NCBI RefSeq assembly: GCF_910592395.1 | Contig: NC_088313.1 | Coordinates: forward strand, 5,396,501 to 5,460,500 | Reading direction: 5' to 3' | Length of the DNA stretch: 64,000 nt | Source of the DNA: Lineus longissimus | Taxonomy: Eukaryota; Nemertea; Pilidiophora; Heteronemertea; Lineidae | Part shown: piece after piece, positions 40,364 to 51,490 of the stretch | How positions within the stretch are numbered: position 1 is the stretch's first letter | How the letters are laid out: the number at the start of each line of letters is the position of its first letter | The notes under the pieces: generated by a model | What the model was told of the DNA's origin: nothing | Seen by the model: only the letters and a program-made list of their open reading frames with translations | Database searches by the model: none | Made by a program: the position numbers and the translations under genes

Positions 40364-41257
40364 ATTAGAGGCGGCGATGCGTAGGTTACTTATAATATCA
40401 CTGCGCCTACTATAATGCGTCATATTTTGTGGTCAGAGGCATTATGTATGCCTACGTCACAGCTTCGTCGCATTACAGATGTGGTTGGGGCGCCCATTAC
40501 ACGACGGAGTCTACGCGTAGACATACAGTTCACGCAGGCTCGCACTGAAACAGAAACGGACGCACATTCAAGAACTGCACGCAGACCAACATCGGAAGAA
40601 GAGAGTGCCGACTGGACATCAAAGACGCCAACGGTTGGCAAGGTGTCTCATCACTAGGAACGCAGCGTGACGTCACGAGCTCTGACGTCACGAGCAGACT
40701 ACTCCGAGGCTCCCTGACGTCATGAGAGACGCCAGCGCCATCTCCCGAATCAGGACTGACGTCACTAGCAGCAACTTCCACGCCGGTCTGAACTCAAAAA
40801 GCGTCCTAGTATAAACGCTTGGAAGCCAGTAGGCCTGCGCAGTGTTGGGCGGGGGGGGGAGAGAGGGGAGGGATGATTTTCGACGGGCTTTAACCCGCGA
40901 ATCACCTTTTTGACCGCAACGGTTAATTTGAGCCCCAAAACCACACAAGCAAGCCAATTTGACTGAAACTTAATCATTTTCATCACTTTAAACACACCTT
41001 ATTCTCAATATAAGAAGAAGTATATTTGAAATGGAAAATAACATTCAACTGGTATGGTGAGACCACCCATTCGTCTCAAACGGAACTATAACCGCGAGCT
41101 GATTGGTTAAATACAGGTGCGGGACCTACAGGCCGGCCCCCTGGCTGCCATTTCCATTTCGCAAAATTCGATGGCCACCACATAAGGTAGCCTACATTTT
41201 CATTTTAACAATCGTACAAGGGAAGAAGAAACAAAATGATTGGGACATGAAGAGAAA

Positions 41258-41377
41258 AAGTCTACAACACGCGGTATTCCGAGGCGGTCACCCATCCACG
41301 TACTAACCACGCTCGACGTTGCTTGGCTTCGGTGATCGGACGAGAACCGGTGTTTTCAACGTGATATGGTCGTAGAC
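41258..41377 (-). rRNA. 5S rRNA, copy 41
   Basis: Consensus sequence; 1014 bp from copy 40. Confidence 0.97.
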
Positions 41378-42275
41378 ATTAGAGGCGGCGATGCGTAGGT
41401 TACTTATAATATCACTGCGCCTACTATAATGCGTCATATTTTGTGGTCAGAGGCATTATGTATGCCTACGTCACAGCTTCGTCGCATTACAGATGTGGTT
41501 GGGGCGCCCATTACACGACGGAGTCTACGCGTAGACATACAGTTCACGCAGGCTCGCACTGAAACAGAAACGGACGCACATTCAAGAACTGCACGCAGAC
41601 CAACATCGGAAGAAGAGAGTGCCGACTGGACATCAAAGACGCCAACGGTTGGCAAGGTGTCTCATCACTAGGAACGCAGCGTGACGTCACGAGCTCTGAC
41701 GTCACGAGCAGACTACTCCGAGGCTCCCTGACGTCATGAGAGACGCCAGCGCCATCTCCCGAATCAGGACTGACGTCACTAGCAGCAATTTCCACGCCGG
41801 TCTGAACTCAAAAAGCGTCCTAGTATAAACGCTTGGAAGCCAGTAGGCCTGCGCAGTGTTGGGCGGGGGGGGGGGGGAGAGAGGGGAGGGATGATTTTCG
41901 ACGGGCTTTAACCCGCGAATCACCTTTTTGACCGCAACGGTTAATTTGAGCCCCAAAACCACACAAGCAAGCCAATTTGACTGAAACTTAATCATTTTCA
42001 TCACTTTAAACACACCTTATTCTCAATATAAGAAGAAGTATATTTGAAATGGAAAATAACATTCAACTGGTATGGTGAGACCACCCATTCGTCTCAAACG
42101 GAACTATAACCGCGAGCTGATTGGTTAAATACAGGTGCGGGACCTACAGGCCGGCCCCCTGGCTGCCATTTCCATTTCGCAAAATTCGATGGCCACCACA
42201 TAAGGTAGCCTACATTTTCATTTTAACAATCGTACAAGGGAAGAAGAAACAAAATGATTGGGACATGAAGAGAAA

Positions 42276-42395
42276 AAGTCTACAACACGCGGTATTCCGA
42301 GGCGGTCACCCATCCACGTACTAACCACGCTCGACGTTGCTTGGCTTCGGTGATCGGACGAGAACCGGTGTTTTCAACGTGATATGGTCGTAGAC
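42276..42395 (-). rRNA. 5S rRNA, copy 42
   Basis: Consensus sequence; 1018 bp from copy 41. Confidence 0.97.
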
Positions 42396-43296
42396 ATTAG
42401 AGGCGGCGATGCGTAGGTTACTTATAATATCACTGCGCCTACTATAATGCGTCATATTTTGTGGTCAGAGGCATTATGTATGCCTACGTCACAGCTTCGT
42501 CGCATTACAGATGTGGTTGGGGCGCCCATTACACGACGGAGTCTACGCGTAGACATACAGTTCACGCAGGCTCGCACTGAAACAGAAACGGACGCACATT
42601 CAAGAACTGCACGCAGACCAACATCGGAAGAAGAGAGTGCCGACTGGACATCAAAGACGCCAACGGTTGGCAAGGTGTCTCATCACTAGGAACGCAGCGT
42701 GACGTCACGAGCTCTGACGTCACGAGCAGACTACTCCGAGGCTCCCTGACGTCATGAGAGACGCCAGCGCCATCTCCCGAATCAGGACTGACGTCACTAG
42801 CAGCAACTTCCACGCCGGTCTGAACTCAAAAAGCGTCCTAGTATAAACGCTTGGAAGCCAGTAGGCCTGCGCAGTGTTGGGCGGGGGGGGGGGGGGGGAG
42901 AGAGGGGAGGGATGATTTTCGACGGGCTTTAACCCGCGAATCACCTTTTTGACCGCAACGGTTAATTTGAGCCCCAAAACCACACAAGCAAGCCAATTTG
43001 ACTGAAACTTAATCATTTTCATCACTTTAAACACACCTTATTCTCAATATAAGAAGAAGTATATTTGAAATGGAAAATAACATTCAACTGGTATGGTGAG
43101 ACCACCCATTCGTCTCAAACGGAACTATAACCGCGAGCTGATTGGTTAAATACAGGTGCGGGACCTACAGGCCGGCCCCCTGGCTGCCATTTCCATTTCG
43201 CAAAATTCGATGGCCACCACATAAGGTAGCCTACATTTTCATTTTAACAATCGTACAAGGGAAGAAGAAACAAAATGATTGGGACATGAAGAGAAA

Positions 43297-43416
43297 AAGT
43301 CTACAACACGCGGTATTCCGAGGCGGTCACCCATCCACGTACTAACCACGCTCGACGTTGCTTGGCTTCGGTGATCGGACGAGAACCGGTGTTTTCAACG
43401 TGATATGGTCGTAGAC
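43297..43416 (-). rRNA. 5S rRNA, copy 43
   Basis: Consensus sequence; 1021 bp from copy 42, with a 16-G tract in the intervening spacer. Confidence 0.97.
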
Positions 43417-44310
43417 ATTAGAGGCGGCGATGCGTAGGTTACTTATAATATCACTGCGCCTACTATAATGCGTCATATTTTGTGGTCAGAGGCATTATGT
43501 ATGCCTACGTCACAGCTTCGTCGCATTACAGATGTGGTTGGGGCGCCCATTACACGACGGAGTCTACGCGTAGACATACAGTTCACGCAGGCTCGCACTG
43601 AAACAGAAACGGACGCACATTCAAGAACTGCACGCAGACCAACATCGGAAGAAGAGAGTGCCGACTGGACATCAAAGACGCCAACGGTTGGCAAGGTGTC
43701 TCATCACTAGGAACGCAGCGTGACGTCACGAGCTCTGACGTCACGAGCAGACTACACCGAGGCTCCCTGACGTCATGAGAGACGCCAGCGCCATCTCCCG
43801 AATCAGGACTGACGTCACTAGCAGCAACTTCCACGCCGGTCTGAACTCAAAAAGCGTCCTAGTATAAACGCTTGGAAGCCAGTAGGCCTGCGCAGTGTTG
43901 GGCGGGGGGGGGAGAGAGGGGAGGGATGATTTTCGACGGGCTTTAACCCGCGAATCACCTTTTTGACCGCAACGGTTAATTTGAGCCCCAAAACCACACA
44001 AGCAAGCCAATTTGACTGAAACTTAATCATTTTCATCACTTTAAACACACCTTATTCTCAATATAAGAAGAAGTATATTTGAAATGGAAAATAACATTCA
44101 ACTGGTATGGTGAGACCACCCATTCGTCTCAAACGGAACTATAACCGCGAGCTGATTGGTTAAATACAGGTGCGGGACCTACAGGCCGGCCCCCTGGCTG
44201 CCATTTCCATTTCGCAAAATTCGATGGCCACCACATAAGGTAGCCTACATTTTCATTTTAACAATCGTACAAGGGAAGAAGAAACAAAATGATTGGGACA
44301 TGAAGAGAAA

Positions 44311-44430
44311 AAGTCTACAACACGCGGTATTCCGAGGCGGTCACCCATCCACGTACTAACCACGCTCGACGTTGCTTGGCTTCGGTGATCGGACGAGAAC
44401 CGGTGTTTTCAACGTGATATGGTCGTAGAC
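44311..44430 (-). rRNA. 5S rRNA, copy 44
   Basis: Consensus sequence; 1014 bp from copy 43. Confidence 0.97.
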
Positions 44431-45325
44431 ATTAGAGGCGGCGATGCGTAGGTTACTTATAATATCACTGCGCCTACTATAATGCGTCATATTTTGTGGT
44501 CAGAGGCATTATGTATGCCTACGTCACAGCTTCGTCGCATTACAGATGTGGTTGGGGCGCCCATTACACGACGGAGTCTACGCGTAGACATACAGTTCAC
44601 GCAGGCTCGCACTGAAACAGAAACGGACGCACATTCAAGAACTGCACGCAGACCAACATCGGAAGAAGAGAGTGCCGACTGGACATCAAAGACGCCAACG
44701 GTTGGCAAGGTGTCTCATCACTAGGAACGCAGCGTGACGTCACGAGCTCTGACGTCACGAGCAGACTACTCCGAGGCTCCCTGACGTCATGAGAGACGCC
44801 AGCGCCATCTCCCGAATCAGGACTGACGTCACTAGCAGCAACTTCCACGCCGGTCTGAACTCAAAAAGCGTCCTAGTATAAACGCTTGGAAGCCAGTAGG
44901 CCTGCGCAGTGTTGGGCGGGGGGGGGGAGAGAGGGGAGGGATGATTTTCGACGGGCTTTAACCGGCGAATCACCTTTTTGACCGCAACGGTTAATTTGAG
45001 CCCCAAAACCACACAAGCAAGCCAATTTGACTGAAACTTAATCATTTTCATCACTTTAAACACACCTTATTCTCAATATAAGAAGAAGTATATTTGAAAT
45101 GGAAAATAACATTCAACTGGTATGGTGAGACCACCCATTCGTCTCAAACGGAACTATAACCGCGAGCTGATTGGTTAAATACAGGTGCGGGACCTACAGG
45201 CCGGCCCCCTGGCTGCCATTTCCATTTCGCAAAATTCGATGGCCACCACATAAGGTAGCCTACATTTTCATTTTAACAATCGTACAAGGGAAGAAGAAAC
45301 AAAATGATTGGGACATGAAGAGAAA

Positions 45326-45445
45326 AAGTCTACAACACGCGGTATTCCGAGGCGGTCACCCATCCACGTACTAACCACGCTCGACGTTGCTTGGCTTCGG
45401 TGATCGGACGAGAACCGGTGTTTTCAACGTGATATGGTCGTAGAC
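45326..45445 (-). rRNA. 5S rRNA, copy 45
   Basis: Consensus sequence; 1015 bp from copy 44. Confidence 0.97.
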
Positions 45446-46343
45446 ATTAGAGGCGGCGATGCGTAGGTTACTTATAATATCACTGCGCCTACTATAATGC
45501 GTCATATTTTGTGGTCAGAGGCATTATGTATGCCTACGTCACAGCTTCGTCGCATTACAGATGTGGTTGGGGCGCCCATTACACGACGGAGTCTACGCGT
45601 AGACATACAGTTCACGCAGGCTCGCACTGAAACAGAAACGGACGCACATTCAAGAACTGCACGCAGACCAACATCGGAAGAAGAGAGTGCCGACTGGACA
45701 TCAAAGACGCCAACGGTTGGCAAGGTGTCTCATCACTAGGAACGCAGCGTGACGTCACGAGCTCTGACGTCACGAGCAGACTACTCCGAGGCTCCCTGAC
45801 GTCATGAGAGACGCCAGCGCCATCTCCCGAATCAGGACTGACGTCACTAGCAGCAACTTCCACGCAGGTCTGAACTCAAAAAGCGTCCTAGTATAAACGC
45901 TTGGAAGCCAGTAGGCCTGCGCAGTGTTGGGCGGGGGGGGGGGGGAGAGGGGGGAGGGATGATTTTCGACGGGCTTTAACCCGCGAATCACCTTTTTGAC
46001 CGCAACGGTTAATTTGAGCCCCAAAACCACACAAGCAAGCCAATTTGACTGAAACTTAATCATTTTCATCACTTTAAACACACCTTATTCTCAATATAAG
46101 AAGAAGTATATTTGAAATGGAAAATAACATTCAACTGGTATGGTGAGACCACCCATTCGTCTCAAACGGAACTATAACCGCGAGCTGATTGGTTAAATAC
46201 AGGTGCGGGACCTACAGGCCGGCCCCCTGGCTGCCATTTCCATTTCGCAAAATTCGATGGCCACCACATAAGGTAGCCTACATTTTCATTTTAACAATCG
46301 TACAAGGGAAGAAGAAACAAAATGATTGGGACATGAAGAGAAA

Positions 46344-46463
46344 AAGTCTACAACACGCGGTATTCCGAGGCGGTCACCCATCCACGTACTAACCACGCTC
46401 GACGTTGCTTGGCTTCGGTGATCGGACGAGAACCGGTGTTTTCAACGTGATATGGTCGTAGAC
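46344..46463 (-). rRNA. 5S rRNA, copy 46
   Basis: Consensus sequence; 1018 bp from copy 45. Its upstream spacer has C-to-T at 46504. Confidence 0.97.
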
Positions 46464-47360
46464 ATTAGAGGCGGCGATGCGTAGGTTACTTATAATATCA
46501 CTGTGCCTACTATAATGCGTCATATTTTGTGGTCAGAGGCATTATGTATGCCTACGTCACAGCTTCGTCGCATTACAGATGTGGTTGGGGCGCCCATTAC
46601 ACGACGGAGTCTACGCGTAGACATACAGTTCACGCAGGCTCGCACTGAAACAGAAACGGACGCACATTCAAGAACTGCACGCAGACCAACATCGGAAGAA
46701 GAGAGTGCCGACTGGACATCAAAGACGCCAACGGTTGGCAAGGTGTCTCATCACTAGGAACGCAGCGTGACGTCACGAGCTCTGACGTCACGAGCAGACT
46801 ACTCCGAGGCTCCCTGACGTCATGAGAGACGCCAGCGCCATCTCCCGAATCAGGACTGACGTCACTAGCAGCAACTTCCACGCCGGTCTGAACTCAAAAA
46901 GCGTCCTAGTATAAACGCTTGGAAGCCAGTAGGCCTGCGCAGTGTTGGGCGGGGGGGGGGGGAGAGAGGGGAGGGATGATTTTCGACGGGCTTTAACCCG
47001 CGAATCACCTTTTTGACCGCAACGGTTAATTTGAGCCCCAAAACCACACAAGCAAGCCAATTTGACTGAAACTTAATCATTTTCATCACTTTAAACACAC
47101 CTTATTCTCAATATAAGAAGAAGTATATTTGAAATGGAAAATAACATTCAACTGGTATGGTGAGACCACCCATTCGTCTCAAACGGAACTATAACCGCGA
47201 GCTGATTGGTTAAATACAGGTGCGGGACCTACAGGCCGGCCCCCTGGCTGCCATTTCCATTTCGCAAAATTCGATGGCCACCACATAAGGTAGCCTACAT
47301 TTTCATTTTAACAATCGTACAAGGGAAGAAGAAACAAAATGATTGGGACATGAAGAGAAA

Positions 47361-47480
47361 AAGTCTACAACACGCGGTATTCCGAGGCGGTCACCCATCC
47401 ACGTACTAACCACGCTCGACGTTGCTTGGCTTCGGTGATCGGACGAGAACCGGTGTTTTCAACGTGATATGGTCGTAGAC
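47361..47480 (-). rRNA. 5S rRNA, copy 47 (array edge)
   Basis: Consensus sequence; 1017 bp from copy 46. This is the outermost copy. Its TATA-like element is intact, but the upstream spacer from 47601 is inverted and deleted, so it has lost the first two TGACGTCA sites and keeps two (47665-47672 and 47709-47716). Confidence 0.97.
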
Positions 47481-47600
47481 ATTAGAGGCGGCGATGCGTA
47501 GGTTACTTATAATATCACTGCGCCTACTATAATGCGTCATATTTTGTGGTCAGAGGCATTATGTATGCCTACGTCACAGCTTCGTCGCATTACAGATGTG

Positions 47601-47647
47601 AATGTGCGTCCGTTTCTGTTTCAGTGCGAGCCTGCGTGAACTGTATG
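47601..47647 (-). repeat. Inverted 47-bp spacer segment in the terminal 5S unit
   Basis: These 47 bases are the exact reverse complement of a spacer segment that normally reads in the other direction (for example 900-946 in the first unit). About 38 bp before it and over 100 bp after it that are present in normal units are missing here. The flanking unit sequence up to 47600 and from 47648 is normal. Confidence 0.9.
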
Positions 47648-47741
47648 ACTACTCCGAGGCTCCCTGACGTCATGAGAGACGCCAGCGCCATCTCCCGAAT
47701 CAGGACTGACGTCACTAGCAGCAACTTCCACGCCGGTCTGA

Positions 47742-48458
47742 GGTCTCGTATAAAGTGAGTTTTCCCAACTGTATGCGATGATGACGTGCCCCATTAACAG
47801 GACGTAACATCTATTTTATAATGCGTTTCCAAAGTGAATGCATGAGTACTACCCATTTGTGTCGTATATCACTGGAAACGATCGATTCCCCTGATTCTGC
47901 AGGATGTTAAATCGGGCATTTTATTTCTTTAAATAAATCATAAGCGTCGCATTTGCTCCTAGCTCTGTTAACCATACCAAATGGCAATATTGCCAATTGG
48001 GCCGGACAATCACGAAAAACCCCAAATATTATATCCTTTTCTTCCTGAATAATTCTTACAGTGACCATTCTCCCATGAGAGACAGTTGCTTACGCTACAC
48101 AAAAATGAAAGAAAAATCGAGGGTCAACCATTGAACTTTTGAGATAATATGTTAAATTTTGCACAAATAAGCGAAAAACGCACCAACTGGCACTGGACGG
48201 CATTTCAACACGGGGCCGACGCACGTCCCAAGTTCATTGTACACATACTTCGGCAACAACAGTATAAATGCGTAGTTTCTTGTTAGCCGCCTATTGAGTA
48301 GCGCTCTAGGTTTCAGAAACTCCAAAAACATGTCTTTGCCAAAACAACTGCTGAATCAACAATGACATACTGTAAGGACCGAGAAATTAATGATTTTAGG
48401 AACTACGGTGAGGGGGGGGGGGGCGCATGAATAAAAAAAACAACTCCCTAATGAGACC
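47742..48458. mobile_element. 717-bp DNA element with imperfect TIRs inserted in the last 5S unit
   Basis: Begins GGTCTCGTATAAAGTGAGTT and ends CTCCCTAATGAGACC, which are imperfect inverted repeats sharing GGTCTC. Normal 5S spacer reads GGTCTGAACTC uninterrupted. Here it breaks after GGTCTGA and resumes as TGAACTC, giving a 3-bp TGA duplication (3 or 4 bp depending on where the TIR is taken to start). No transposase frame is visible, so it is non-autonomous. Its left 160 bp also occurs, reversed, inside each copy of the 1.07-kb repeat further right. Confidence 0.75.
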
Positions 48459-48519
48459 TGAACTCAAAAAGTGTCCTAGTGTAAACGCTTGGACGCTAGT
48501 AGGCCTGCGCAGTGTTGGG
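48459..48519 (-). repeat. Diverged remnant of 5S spacer
   Basis: Continues the 5S spacer directly from the insertion site and aligns with the normal unit to GCGCAGTGTTGGG, with about five substitutions in 61 bases, far more than any in-array copy. Homology stops exactly where the G-tract would start. Confidence 0.85.
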
Positions 48520-49033
48520 AACAGGAGCCATATTGGATAAATGGAGTAAGATCTAAAAGTGAAAAGTAAGAAGTTGCTTCGTCCTTAAATAAATGCCTGT
48601 TTTTCAGTTACTTTTCTTCCAGTGAATATTCAAAATGACTTTTTTCGAGTAAATTATCTAGTGCCATGTGTCAAAAATAAATCTACGCCTATTTATTGAA
48701 CATTTTCCTCCTCTGTTGAATGAAAAGTGATATGGCTGAGCGATCCATCATTATTTTCAGCATTGTGCACTAGTTAGCCGAATGTCGTGAAAATGTTAAA
48801 ATTAATTAAGACGAAACACCTTTGATTCTTGAAGGATCATAATTTATTAAAGACTACTGGACTTATACTGTTTGTACAACTGCTTTTACTTCATGTACGA
48901 TATATTTATAAAATTATGAGTAAAACATTGGCCAAACCACACACTTGAATAAGAACATGTACCTTGAATAGTAAAAATGACATAGTTTTGTGAATAGACT
49001 TTCTCAATGAATATCTAGAGGGATGATATATTT
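48520..49033. other. AT-rich intergenic sequence
   Basis: I find no gene, RNA or clear repeat here. Confidence 0.5.
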
Positions 49034-49610
49034 ATTTGAAAAAAGACCACTTCTCAATTGCAAGAAAAAGGAGTAATTTTTTTTAATTCCATTTTTCCGA
49101 TCCGAAATATTTTGTTTGAGAAAAGACCAGTCTTAATACTACAGAAACAAGGTAATTTTTTATAGATAATTTCATTTTTCAAAAACCATTTTTTTTCGTG
49201 AAAAGACTTTCCTTGATCAATGTAGAGAAAAGAATAAATTTTAGCTAATGTCATTTTTCAAATCCCATTTTTTTTGTGAAAAGACTTTTCTTACAATAAA
49301 GTTACAGCAGTAATTTTCTGTAAAATTTCATTTTTTAACCCCCCCCCTTTTCGTTTCGCGAAACAGAAAAACAGAGACAGGAGCAATTTCAAGAAAATGT
49401 TCAAATCCCAATTTTTTTTTCGGGAAAAGACTTTTTCATCACTATAGAGACGGGAGCAGTTATGAAAATTAAATTTTTCAAATCCCGGGTTTTTTTTCGT
49501 GAAAAGGCTTTTTCATCACTATAAGAGACGGGAGCGATTTTAAGAAAATTAAATTTTTCAAATCACAATATTTTTTTCGTGAAAAGACTTTTCCTCAAAT
49601 ATATTTTCAG
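49034..49610. repeat. Degenerate minisatellite, unit about 60-85 bp
   Basis: Repeated blocks of TTTTTTTTCGTGAAAAGACTT, a variable middle often containing ACTATAGAGACGGGAGC, then TTTTTCAAATCCCA. About seven diverged units can be followed. The small frames across it are interrupted and repeat-derived. Confidence 0.6.
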
Positions 49611-50942
49611 AGATGAGGTCTTTAAAAAATGTCTTTTACAATTGTACCAAGATTCAAATCATTACCTCTAACAGTCAAAGTTCAAGATGCATGAATTAAT
49701 CCTGGCCGGTCAAGGAGTGCAAGCTGTGATTGGCTTAAATTAAATGGTCCATGGACCATGTGCTCACGTTTGTGTTCAAACAGGTTTAGCTTACAGCACT
49801 GTTTAGGACATTGGTATAAAGCAGTGTGTATCACTTTTTTGTCATGCTTTCAATGAATAGGACTTCATTTGATTTTCAAGATGGCCACCTGGCAGCCATA
49901 CTTACTGTCTTAACAGACCAAGATTTAGGGTATGAATAGAGGGTCCCTAGATGGTTTAGAACCTTCTAGCTCAAATAGAAACAAAACATGCTACCATTCG
50001 GTGATTTAGCTAGCTTTGACCTCTGTGACCTTGAAAAGAAGGTCAAATAAGAAACCCATTAGTTACATGATTCCCCCTGGCTAGAAGTGTCTGCCATAAA
50101 AATCTCGTGAAAATTATAACTTTTGACGTTTTGCCCCCTGGTGGCCAAACTGTTTACTATAAAAGATCGCAGTTCGGTCTATGAGTCAGGGCCACCAAGT
50201 GATACTTTTGTGCCAAGTTAGGGATCAGTAACTTAAGCAGTTACAAAACGTGCCGGCATTGTAAAATGCCATAGGTAAAAACTGACTTCTGCGACCTAGA
50301 AAAGTAGGTCAAATAAAATAAGAAAACCAAACGAGTGTGTTTTTTGAGCTGAAATATCACGCGAGTGGTTGTCTTGTCTATGCAGCTGGCCTGATACAGA
50401 TTTCAACAATTGATACATACATGTTCGCCTCATAAGTGAATTGTACATTCTTATGTAACAGCTGCCTAACAAACAATATACTGTGTCTACTCTATTAAGC
50501 CGGTTAAGTTCCGGTAGGCCTATCACACGTCATGTAGGCTTTTTCCACAGGTACTGTTCAATCGGCTTAATAGCGTCTCCACAGTATGTACCAGTAACTC
50601 TTGACAGATAACAAAATACTGTAACATGCCTACTGCTACAGATATTGGATCACTCTGCCAGGTACTCCTTATATACACTGTTATGTAATTGATGAATGTA
50701 CTTATTACTTATCATACTCACATATGTCAGAGCCCTCCCCCCCCCCCGCCAAACACACACGCACTCCATCAATTTAAGTGTCGGACAGTGCTCGTACTGG
50801 TAGTCTATAATGACCTCCTTTTCTTATGAATTTTGATCGCCTTGCTCAGGTACTTTTTGGTTAAAAAAATCACCTTTTTAACCCATATATTTTCTCTCAT
50901 TCTCATTTTCATGATTTTTCATACTGAACGGAAAACAAGAGA
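49611..50942. other. Intergenic sequence with two related 18-bp palindromes
   Basis: No convincing gene. Two inverted repeats, GACCTTGAAAAGAAGGTC at 50027-50044 and GACCTAGAAAAGTAGGTC at 50293-50310, sit in similar contexts (each followed by AAATAA) and probably come from one dispersed repeat family. Confidence 0.45.
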
Positions 50943-51087
50943 CCGGTTGTTCAAAGCAAATTTTGTCACTAACGCTGACGTAAACTTAACTTGGTGTTAA
51001 GTCTAAAGGTTTAACTGAAGGAGATACATGTATGGCCAAACTAAGTTGACACCAGCATTAGTGGCAAAACTTGTTTTGAACAACCGG
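50943..51087. mobile_element. Foldback/MITE-like element, about 145 bp
   Basis: The left arm CCGGTTGTTCAAAGCAAATT and the right arm, reverse-complemented, CCGGTTGTTCAAAACAAGTT pair over roughly 50 bp with scattered mismatches, leaving a short loop. No coding capacity. I could not fix a target duplication. Confidence 0.6.
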
Positions 51088-51490
51088 GCCAAGGCCAAAT
51101 AAGTCAAGTTTTCACACATTTTGATGAAAAATCACCCCTTTTAACGAGTTACAAGAAATCTTTCTGAAAAAGGACCCCTTTTTGCCCTTTTCTTTGACAC
51201 CCTAGATTTGACCACGGACTAACCCCCGTTCCCCTATAGAAAACTGGATCACACACGCAGCCCCCTAATCTATCTGGGGGGGGGGGGGGGGTGGTGTCAG
51301 AGTCACTTATCATATAACAAAGGCACTGTTCTTTGACCTAATGTACTGTAATCTTGGATACAAGGTACTTTCTAAATACACAAAGATAGGAATGGGAATT
51401 GATAGTAACCCCTATCACTGACTGACCAATGTACGGGTCTTTGCTTATTATCACAAACTACATTTTACATTAGCATCCCATCATAGATTC
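51088..51490. other. Intergenic sequence with a 17-18 G run
   Basis: No gene. A G-run near 51276-51293 is the only notable feature. Confidence 0.5.

Larger units (their letters stand above)
1..47741 (-). repeat. 5S rDNA tandem array (47 complete genes)
   Basis: Head-to-tail array of a unit that is 1010-1021 bp long and nearly identical throughout. Every unit carries one 5S rRNA gene on the minus strand and one non-transcribed spacer. The left edge starts in mid-unit, so the array continues outside the window. The right edge is a rearranged unit interrupted by a transposon at 47742. Most of the length variation comes from a G-tract in the spacer. Spacer sequence is as well conserved between units as the gene itself, which is the mark of concerted evolution by unequal crossing over or conversion. 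I see no second RNA gene (snRNA, tRNA or spliced leader) in the spacer. Confidence 0.97.

Noticed and set aside
468-47409. Recurring 67-, 73-, 80-, 83- and 90-104-residue open frames in every unit
   Set aside because: They overlap the 5S gene or run on both strands through the spacer, change frame with the G-tract length, and look conserved only because the whole unit is homogenised. No codon-level conservation or protein motif.
1-47741. CRISPR or protein-coding tandem repeat
   Set aside because: The repeat unit is about 1 kb with a 5S rRNA gene; there are no short repeats with unique spacers.
1-47741. Linked snRNA, histone or spliced-leader genes in the 5S spacer
   Set aside because: I looked for U1, U2, U6 and SL-type core sequences on both strands and saw none.
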